Shown in pieces: positions 26,146-32,641 of a stretch of 32,641 nucleotides of DNA. The stretch is from Candidatus Woesearchaeota archaeon. Its GTDB lineage: Archaea > Nanobdellota > Nanobdellia > SCGC-AAA011-G17 > GW2011-AR20. The stretch spans positions 1 to 32,641 of the forward strand of contig JAGVZQ010000017.1 in the NCBI GenBank assembly GCA_018302465.1, given 5' to 3'. The translations under genes were made by a program, and so were the position numbers. Within the stretch, counting starts at the first letter, position 1, and every line of letters begins with the position of its first letter. The notes under the pieces were generated by a model. It ran no database searches. It saw only the letters and a list, made by a program, of their open reading frames with translations, and had not been told where the DNA came from.

Positions 26146-27459
26146 TTAAAAACTCTCATCTAAAAATTCATCACTCATTAACCTTTCATTAATTTCTCCT
26201 TTCAAATTCTCAAATAATAAATCTTTAGCATCTTTCTTATAATTACTCAATAACCAGCTTAACTTAACGAAAGTAGTTTCAGGAGTCATATCATTTAAAT
26301 GGCCTAATACTCCAATCTCCTGCATTTCTCTTTGATTAGAATAAACATTCATATTTAATCTGCCAAAAATTGTCTGGGCAGCTAATACAACGACAGTTTT
26401 TTTAGTTAAAATTTTCAAAGCATTGAAGATTTTCTTATGGTCTTTAGTATATCTATCCAAAACACTTGTTGGTAAATTCCCAATGCCAGAAGCTTCTATA
26501 ACTAAACCATCATAATTTTTAAAAAATAAAAACTGCTTAGCATCCATGTTAATTGTAGACTTCAATAAACCAATTTTTAATTTCTCATTAAATAGATTTA
26601 ATTCTAACTTTCCATTAACTTTTTTATTAAAACTTTTGTCAACATATTTTATCTCTCCTTTTCTATAGTCAACTAAAGCCCAAGGTTTTGTATTAATAGT
26701 TTTGAAAGCATCTCTCCTAGAGGTATGCATTTTTCTCGTCTTCAAACCAGGCAAGATAGCACAATAATCATCATTCATGTTGTTATGCATACAAATTCCT
26801 ACATCACACATTTCAGAATTAACAGCAAAGTAAACCGCATTTATCAGATTCATTCCAGCATCAGAACTTCCTCTGTCAGAGCTTCTTTGTGATCCGACTA
26901 GTAAAACAGGAACAGGTAAATTCTTTAAAGCAAAAGATAAAGCAGCAGAAGTATAATGTAAAAAATCAGTGCCGTGAGTTATTATAATTCCCTTTGCTCC
27001 ACTTTCAATTTCTTTTTTAATTTCTCTTGCTAAAATATTAAAATGAACAAATCTGATATCCTGGCTCCAGATATTTCCTATTAATCTTGAGTTTATTGTA
27101 GCTATCTCATTTAACTCAGGAAACATATTAATAATTTCCTCAGGATCAAACCGAGGAGAAACAGCCCCCGTTTTATAATCTACTGTAGAAGCAACAGTAC
27201 CACCAGTATGTAATATAGAAATTTTTTTCAATCCTTTATTCACATTTAAAACCTTCACAGTTTTCTCTTTTTTATTTTTTTTGACTAATTTTATTTTCTT
27301 AACTTCTTTTTTATTAACACCAATATTATATCCTGAACTTAGTTTAATAGTCACAACATCTTTTTTGTTTGATTCAATGTAAATTCCAGAAAAAGTTTTG
27401 TCTTTTGTAGTAACTTCTACAGAATCACCATTGGTAAACTTAACCATGTAAAGAATCAA
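26146..27459 (-). CDS. gatD: Glutamyl-tRNA(Gln) amidotransferase subunit D
   Basis: Asparaginase-type motifs ILHTGGTVASTVDYKTGAVSPRFDPEEI, ITHGTDFLHYTSAALSF, VGSQRSSDRGSSDAG with GatD-type N-terminal extension. Confidence 0.92.
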   Translation of the reverse strand: MILYMVKFTNGDSVEVTTKDKTFSGIYIESNKKDVVTIKLSSGYNIGVNKKEVKKIKLVKKNKKEKTVKVLNVNKGLKKISILHTGGTVASTVDYKTGAVSPRFDPEEIINMFPELNEIATINSRLIGNIWSQDIRFVHFNILAREIKKEIESGAKGIIITHGTDFLHYTSAALSFALKNLPVPVLLVGSQRSSDRGSSDAGMNLINAVYFAVNSEMCDVGICMHNNMNDDYCAILPGLKTRKMHTSRRDAFKTINTKPWALVDYRKGEIKYVDKSFNKKVNGKLELNLFNEKLKIGLLKSTINMDAKQFLFFKNYDGLVIEASGIGNLPTSVLDRYTKDHKKIFNALKILTKKTVVVLAAQTIFGRLNMNVYSNQREMQEIGVLGHLNDMTPETTFVKLSWLLSNYKKDAKDLLFENLKGEINERLMSDEFLDESF

Positions 27460-27488
27460 TCATCAATTATATAAAAAACTTGTTAAAA

Positions 27489-27860
27489 TTAAGCGGTTAC
27501 ATCAATAATATTCCCGAGATGATTTGCAGAAGATCCATGATATCCCCTAGTTTCCATATAAGTATCCGCAACTCTTGCACCTGTCTGCTCAGCATAAGCT
27601 CTGGCACCAACACTATTATCTCCTTTTACCCTTTCAGAAGCAGCTTCTGCCGCAATCTGTGCTAAAAAATCTAAATCCCATGGAGGAAGTTCATGACTTA
27701 TAGATTTATGCCCTTCTACCCCTCTAGTTAGCTCAGACTCCCTTATCTTTTGTAGCCTAGCTTCCATAACTTCTGGTTCAGTTTCCCCTTCAACAGCCAT
27801 CGCTCTAGAAGCAGAATTTACATTATTAGCAAGTGATATTTTAAGCAAGTCTATTCCCAT
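27489..27860 (-). CDS. Hypothetical protein
   Basis: 123-aa ORF divergent from ftsZ; no family recognised. Confidence 0.5.
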   Translation of the reverse strand: MGIDLLKISLANNVNSASRAMAVEGETEPEVMEARLQKIRESELTRGVEGHKSISHELPPWDLDFLAQIAAEAASERVKGDNSVGARAYAEQTGARVADTYMETRGYHGSSANHLGNIIDVTA

Positions 27861-27900
27861 CTATTTAAAAACTAAATTTAATCATTTTTAAACCTTGTGA

Positions 27901-27925
27901 AGCAGTTTATCGACGATAAACAGCT
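27901..27925. repeat. 25-bp imperfect palindrome
   Basis: AGC-A-GTTTATCG-A-CGATAAAC-A-GCT; 8-nt perfect inner arms plus 3-nt outer arms. Confidence 0.7.
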
Positions 27926-28018
27926 AGTTTACTAAAAACCCTATTATATACTGTAAAATATATATTATTCCTGATAAAAGTTTATATATAAGAATTACAT
28001 AAAAAGAATAATAAATAT

Positions 28019-28050
28019 TTATGATTTTAATTTGGGCGTTAAAATCATAA
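28019..28050. repeat. 32-bp inverted repeat (hairpin)
   Basis: TTATGATTTTAA-TTTGGGCG-TTAAAATCATAA: perfect 12-nt arms, 8-nt loop. Confidence 0.75.
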
Positions 28051-28215
28051 GTTTGGGCTTACGAATATACAAAACGTTGAACGTCAAGTTGAGCAAAACG
28101 TAAAACGCTTTTTCTTAAAAGAGATATATGTAGAACTATAATATAAATATTACTATAGTAAAATATATATCTTGTAGAATAACAATCAAAGTAAATAAAC
28201 GAGGGGGATGGCCAA

Positions 28216-29310
28216 ATGAATTTTTTAATACAAGACGCTTTGCAAGAAGCAAAACAAGACAAGGGCTTCAATAACTTTGAAGTCGGAAAAGCTAACATAA
28301 AAGTTATAGGTGCTGGAGGAGCTGGTACCAATATGACATCATGGTTATATAAGAAGGGAATACAAGGTGCAGAAATCTTTGCCGTTAATACTGATAAACA
28401 GCATTTAGATATTTCTGAAGCTGATAATAAAATCCTAATTGGTAGGGAATTAACAAAAGGACTTGGAGCAGGAGGTTATCCTAATGTAGGAAGTGAAGCT
28501 GCTAAAGAGAACTTACAAGACCTTAAAGAAGTGATCTCAGGTTCTGATATGGTATTTGTATGCGCAGGAATGGGAGGAGGAACAGGAACTGGAGCTGCAC
28601 CAGTAATAGCTAAACAGGCTAAAGAGACTGGAGCTATTGTTATAGGAACAGTTACAATGCCTCTAAACATTGAAAAAGCCAGAATAGACAAGGCTGAATT
28701 TGGTTTACAACAGCTAAGACAAGTTTGTGATACAGTAATTGTTATTGATAATAACAGGTTAGTAACAATTGCAGGAAACCTTCCATTAAAACAGGCTTTT
28801 GCTGTAGCAAATGAATTAGTTTCCACAATGATAAAAGGTATTGTAGAAACAATTGCTGTACCTAGCTTAGTTAACCTAGACTATGCAGATGTAAAAGCAA
28901 TCATGTCTAACGGAGGAGTCTCCATTATTGGTATAGGAGAATCAGACACAGACAACAGAGTTGAAGAAGCAGTAAAGAGAGCATTAAGCAATCCTTTACT
29001 TGACGTAAGCTACTCTGGAGCAACAGGAGCTTTAATCCACATAACTGGTGGAGAAGACCTAACCCTAGATGACGTAAGCAGAGTAGGAGAGGTTGTAACA
29101 GAAGCTCTTGACCCAGATGCACAAGTTATCTGGGGAGCAAGAATCTCCGAAGATATGAACAATAAGCTAAGAGTTATGGCAATCATAACTGGAGTTAACT
29201 CTCCATACATCTTAGGAAGACAAAGCTCATCACAATCATCCGAATCAAGTAGAAGGCTCGGAAACGAGCTTGGTATCGAGATGGTAAAGGCGCATAAAGG
29301 ATTTCTCTAA
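28216..29310 (+). CDS. ftsZ: Cell division protein FtsZ
   Basis: Tubulin signature GMGGGTGTGAAPVIA; IKVIGAGGAGTNM; NTDKQHL. SD-like GAGGGGG upstream. Confidence 0.96.
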   Translation: MNFLIQDALQEAKQDKGFNNFEVGKANIKVIGAGGAGTNMTSWLYKKGIQGAEIFAVNTDKQHLDISEADNKILIGRELTKGLGAGGYPNVGSEAAKENLQDLKEVISGSDMVFVCAGMGGGTGTGAAPVIAKQAKETGAIVIGTVTMPLNIEKARIDKAEFGLQQLRQVCDTVIVIDNNRLVTIAGNLPLKQAFAVANELVSTMIKGIVETIAVPSLVNLDYADVKAIMSNGGVSIIGIGESDTDNRVEEAVKRALSNPLLDVSYSGATGALIHITGGEDLTLDDVSRVGEVVTEALDPDAQVIWGARISEDMNNKLRVMAIITGVNSPYILGRQSSSQSSESSRRLGNELGIEMVKAHKGFL

Positions 29311-29329
29311 CCCCCTTTTTGCCTTTAGG

Positions 29330-29371
29330 CTAATGCTTTCCCCAAGCATTAGTCCCCCTTTTTCTTTTTTT
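29330..29371 (+). terminator. Hairpin + T-tract terminator after ftsZ
   Basis: CTAATGCTT-TCCCC-AAGCATTAG (perfect 9-bp stem) followed by TCCCCCTTTTTCTTTTTTT. Confidence 0.75.
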
Positions 29372-29395
29372 AAAAAAATTTAGAATAATAAAGAA

Positions 29396-29695
29396 CTATT
29401 CGCAATATTCTTTTAAAAACCTTAACTTTTCTGCAACAACCCCTGCTTCTTCTTCTAAACTAGATATTAACCATTCCAATCTTTCAGGAGTTGCTAATTC
29501 ATATCCCTCTAATAATTGCTCTTGAGTCTCTCCAGGTGTGGTTACTGGAGAAAATTGCATACGGGTATTTAAAGAACTGGTATCTCTATAACTAAAAGAA
29601 CCATCATCTCTAACCTCGTGAATTATAAGGGCATAGGTAATAGTCCTATTTCTCTTATTAATATAAACTTGCCCAGGTTTTAATCCCTCACTCAT
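29396..29695 (-). CDS. Hypothetical protein
   Basis: 99-aa ORF overlapping the nitroreductase end by 8 nt. Confidence 0.5.
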   Translation of the reverse strand: MSEGLKPGQVYINKRNRTITYALIIHEVRDDGSFSYRDTSSLNTRMQFSPVTTPGETQEQLLEGYELATPERLEWLISSLEEEAGVVAEKLRFLKEYCE

Positions 29696-30359
29696 CTTCC
29701 TTCTTCAACTCATCTCTAACCTTAGAAAACTTTTCTTTTAATTTTTCAAAGAAGCCTTTGCTTTCTTTAGCCGCTTCTTTAACTGCCTTAACATTCTCCT
29801 CTTTTACTAAAGGAAAAGCATTTGATTGAGAAGTTGAACTCCCATATTCATTATAGTAAGTTAAAGTTTTTATATCATGTCTCTGTTTTTCATCTAGTTT
29901 TTCTTCAGAATAGCCTATAGCAATAACACTAATTACCTTGTAACTATCTGGAGTCCTTAATACCCTCATAACCTCACCTTCATCAAATGCACTAACCCAT
30001 GTGCTATTTAACCCCATATCTGTAGCTTTTAATAAAATATTCTCAGTGGCAGCTGAGCAATCCTCTATTCCGTAAATCTCTGCTCTATCTTCATAAAATC
30101 TCCTTAAATTAGTTAAATCACTGCAAACCACAATTAAAACAGGAGCTTGCCCTATCCATACCTGCTCCATACAAGCACTTGCAATCTCATCTTTCTTACC
30201 CTCATCTGTTACAACAATAAATCTCCAGTCCTGTAAATTTCCTGCAGAAGGAGCCTTTCCTCCAGCCCCCAATAATTGTGTAACAGCATCTAACCCTACC
30301 TTCTTATCAGTAAAAGATTTTACTGAAAATCTCTGATTAATTGAGTTATCTAGTTCCAT
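29688..30359 (-). CDS. Nitroreductase-family protein
   Basis: NQRFSVKSFTDKKVGLDAVTQLLGAGGKAPSAGNLQDWRFIVVTD and GLNSTWVSAFDEGEVMRVL...VISVIAIGY typical of the nitroreductase fold. Confidence 0.88.
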   Translation of the reverse strand: MELDNSINQRFSVKSFTDKKVGLDAVTQLLGAGGKAPSAGNLQDWRFIVVTDEGKKDEIASACMEQVWIGQAPVLIVVCSDLTNLRRFYEDRAEIYGIEDCSAATENILLKATDMGLNSTWVSAFDEGEVMRVLRTPDSYKVISVIAIGYSEEKLDEKQRHDIKTLTYYNEYGSSTSQSNAFPLVKEENVKAVKEAAKESKGFFEKLKEKFSKVRDELKKEDE

Positions 30360-30403
30360 TTTACAAAAACTTTAAATTCGATAAGATATATAAGAATTTC
30401 CAA

Positions 30404-32077
30404 ATGGAATACTCTTCTTTAGTAAAAGTGTATATTGCACTAGAATCTACTTCAAAAAGGCTCGAAAAGACAGAAATAATCTCTGATTTCTTAAAAAAAA
30501 CCCCAAAAAGAGAGGTAAAAACAGTGATTTATCTGCTGGAAGGGAGGGCATTCCCGAAATATGATGAAAGAAAAATAGGTTTTAGCACAAGAATGATGAT
30601 TAAAGCTTTATCATCCTCAACTGGAACATCAGTAAAAGACATTGAATCTAAACTAAATAAACTAGGAGACCTTGGCTTAGTTGCAGAAGAATTATTAAAA
30701 ACAAAAACCCAGTCAACTCTAGCTAAAAAAGAATTAGACATAGAAAAAGTATTTTCAAATATCCAAAAATTATCAACATTAGAAGGTCAGGGAACTGTAA
30801 ATAAAAAAGTTTCATTAGTAGTTGAATTACTAACACATTCTTCATCAGAAGAATCTAAATATATTGTAAGGACTATTTTAGAAAAATTAAGAGTCGGAAT
30901 AGCCCAAGGAATTATAAGAGATTCAATAGCAAAGGCATTTTCTTTAGATGTGAATGAAGTAGAAAGAGCAGCAGATATCTCAGGGGATTATGCAGAAATA
31001 GCAGAATTAGCTAAACACTCTAAATCTTTAAACGAAGTAAAGCTCTCTACTGAACGACCTGTAAATTCAATGCTCGCTTTATTGGCAAAAAACATAGATG
31101 AAATCTTCGAGGCCTTAGGAGAACTAGTGCAGTTTGAATACAAGATAGATGGTTTTAGATTGCAGGCAGTAAAAGGGAAGGAAATAAAATTATACACAAG
31201 AAGATTAGAAAATGTAACAAAACAGTTTCCAGAAATTATTAATTTTTTAAAAACAGTAACAGCAAAATCTTTCATAATAGATGCAGAAGCAGTAGCTTAT
31301 GATCTAAAAACAGGGAGACACAAGCCATTTCAGACTGTTTCTCAGAGAATAAAAAGAAAGTATAATATCGAAGAGATGGCTAAAAAATTCCCAGTTGAAT
31401 TACAGATATTTGACATAATGTATTATGATGGAAACTCATTAATGAATTCAACTTTAAAAGAAAGAAGAAAACTCCTGGAAAAAATAATCAAACAAACTAA
31501 AAGAAAAATTCAATTAACAAAAAAATTAGTTACCTCTGACAAAAACAAAGCAAAAAAATTCTTTAAACAATCAATTAAAGAAGGGTATGAAGGTCTGATG
31601 GCTAAAAATACAAATTCTTTTTACAGGCCCGGAAGATATGTTAACGGTTGGATGAAGTTAAAAAAGATTCTTGACCCATTAGACTTAGTTATCACAAAGG
31701 CAGAATACGGAGAAGGAAAAAGAACAGGCTGGCTTACAAGTTACACTATTGCATGTAAAAACAAAAATAAATTATTAGAGGTCGGAAAAGTCTCAACTGG
31801 GGTAAAAGAAAAATCAGAAGGATTAACATACAAAGAATTAACTAAACTGTTAAAGCCTTTAATTGAATCTGAAAAAGGAAAAGAAGTCATAGTAAAACCA
31901 AAAATAATAATTGAAGTAGGCTATGAAGAAGTTCAGGAATCAAAAACCTATAATAGTGGATGGGCGCTTCGTTTTCCAAAAGTTATAAGATTAAGAACTA
32001 ATGAAAAAACAGTAAAGGATATTGATAATTTAGAAAAAGTAATAAAGGTTTACAACTCACAGAAAGGTAAAAAATAG
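30404..32077 (+). CDS. lig: ATP-dependent DNA ligase
   Basis: Ligase motif I EYKIDGFRLQ, RLENVTKQFPEI, EAVAYD, EGLMAKN, WMKLKK. Likely start MEYSSLVKVY at 30404 (ORF track 30341). Confidence 0.94.
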   Translation: MEYSSLVKVYIALESTSKRLEKTEIISDFLKKTPKREVKTVIYLLEGRAFPKYDERKIGFSTRMMIKALSSSTGTSVKDIESKLNKLGDLGLVAEELLKTKTQSTLAKKELDIEKVFSNIQKLSTLEGQGTVNKKVSLVVELLTHSSSEESKYIVRTILEKLRVGIAQGIIRDSIAKAFSLDVNEVERAADISGDYAEIAELAKHSKSLNEVKLSTERPVNSMLALLAKNIDEIFEALGELVQFEYKIDGFRLQAVKGKEIKLYTRRLENVTKQFPEIINFLKTVTAKSFIIDAEAVAYDLKTGRHKPFQTVSQRIKRKYNIEEMAKKFPVELQIFDIMYYDGNSLMNSTLKERRKLLEKIIKQTKRKIQLTKKLVTSDKNKAKKFFKQSIKEGYEGLMAKNTNSFYRPGRYVNGWMKLKKILDPLDLVITKAEYGEGKRTGWLTSYTIACKNKNKLLEVGKVSTGVKEKSEGLTYKELTKLLKPLIESEKGKEVIVKPKIIIEVGYEEVQESKTYNSGWALRFPKVIRLRTNEKTVKDIDNLEKVIKVYNSQKGKK

Positions 32078-32163
32078 ATTGTAAAATAACAACTAACCAA
32101 TAACAATCTTTATATATAGAAATGTTTTTACATCTAAATAATAAATAATCAAAAAAAAGAGGT

Positions 32164-32641
32164 GTGCTATCACCAGGAGAGTGGTTTTACATGATTGTAA
32201 AAGAGGAGTTTCTAAACAAACTAAGGCAGTTCTTTGGATTGAACCTATATGAGGTAAGAATTTGGACTGCTTTACTTTCAAGAGGAGTCTCCACAGCAGG
32301 AGAATTATCAGATATAGGAAACGTTCCAAGATCAAGAGCATATGATATTCTAGAATCATTAGAAAAAAAAGGGTTTGTAGTTATGAAACTAGGAAAACCA
32401 ATAAAATATATTGCAGTTGAACCAAAAGAAGTTGTTGAAAGAGTTAAAAAATTAGTAATGGAAGATGCAGGCGAATCTGTTAAAAGATTAGAAGAACTAA
32501 AGACCACAGATGTTCTTAAAGAATTAGATCTTTTACACAAGCAGGGAATTGAATTTATTGAACCTACAGATTTGTCAGGTGCAATAAGAGGCAGACATAA
32601 TATCTATGCGCATATGGAATCATTAATCAAGAATGCAGAAA
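32164..32641 (+). CDS. TrmB-family-like transcriptional regulator, truncated by window end
   Basis: FFGLNLYEVRIWTALLSRGVSTAGELSDIGNVPRSRAYDILESLEKKGFVVMKLGKPIKYIAVEPKEVVERV = TrmB-type wHTH. GTG at 32164 or ATG at 32191; no stop before 32641. Confidence 0.8.
   Translation, partial: MLSPGEWFYMIVKEEFLNKLRQFFGLNLYEVRIWTALLSRGVSTAGELSDIGNVPRSRAYDILESLEKKGFVVMKLGKPIKYIAVEPKEVVERVKKLVMEDAGESVKRLEELKTTDVLKELDLLHKQGIEFIEPTDLSGAIRGRHNIYAHMESLIKNAE

Noticed and set aside
27861-28215. Replication origin with ORB/mini-ORB motifs
   Set aside because: No TTCCAGTGGAAA-type ORB sequence or adjacent orc1/cdc6 gene found; origin function remains only one of several possibilities.
28059-28331. 90-aa minus-strand ORF across the ftsZ start
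   Set aside because: Overlaps the conserved FtsZ N-terminus and the dyad-rich leader; no recognisable protein features.
32093-32540. Two minus-strand ORFs (32093..32359, 32187..32540)
   Set aside because: Antisense to the TrmB-like wHTH coding region, which has clear family features.
1-32641. CRISPR array, rRNA genes, prophage or transposase
   Set aside because: No regularly spaced repeats, no rRNA-like sequence, and no transposase, integrase or capsid-like ORF found.

Overview
The window looks archaeal and AT-rich, and the gene content and compact architecture suggest a DPANN-type lineage (lineage is inference). Its core is a ~13 kb minus-strand block, 22393 down to 9383: rpoH, rpoB'', rpoB', rpoA', rpoA'' (with an intein), L30e, NusA-like KH protein, uS12, uS7, uS13, uS4, uS11, rpoD. 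Around it are DHFR and thymidylate kinase, a GYG-repeat surface protein, a coiled-coil protein, a wHTH-MNT/HEPN-like toxin-antitoxin-type pair, a long MNT-type nucleotidyltransferase, GatD, FtsZ, a nitroreductase, ATP-dependent DNA ligase, a TrmB-type regulator, and several small ORFans. All three tRNA genes (Leu, Lys, Asp) appear to contain introns, and tRNA-Lys has its intron in the T-loop. Best leads: (1) the MNT/HEPN pair lies between a tRNA-Leu gene and an upstream 17-nt copy (16/17) of that tRNA's 3' end, which looks like a ~1 kb tRNA-targeted cassette, and an 18-bp palindrome abuts its start codon; (2) uS11 homology begins right after the in-frame TAA of uS4 with no ATG/GTG/TTG before the conserved region; (3) a 28-aa ORF and a 109-aa ORFan lie between uS12 and uS7, joined by ATGA overlaps; (4) a dyad-rich intergenic region precedes ftsZ. 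All calls come from reading the sequence; no database search was run.
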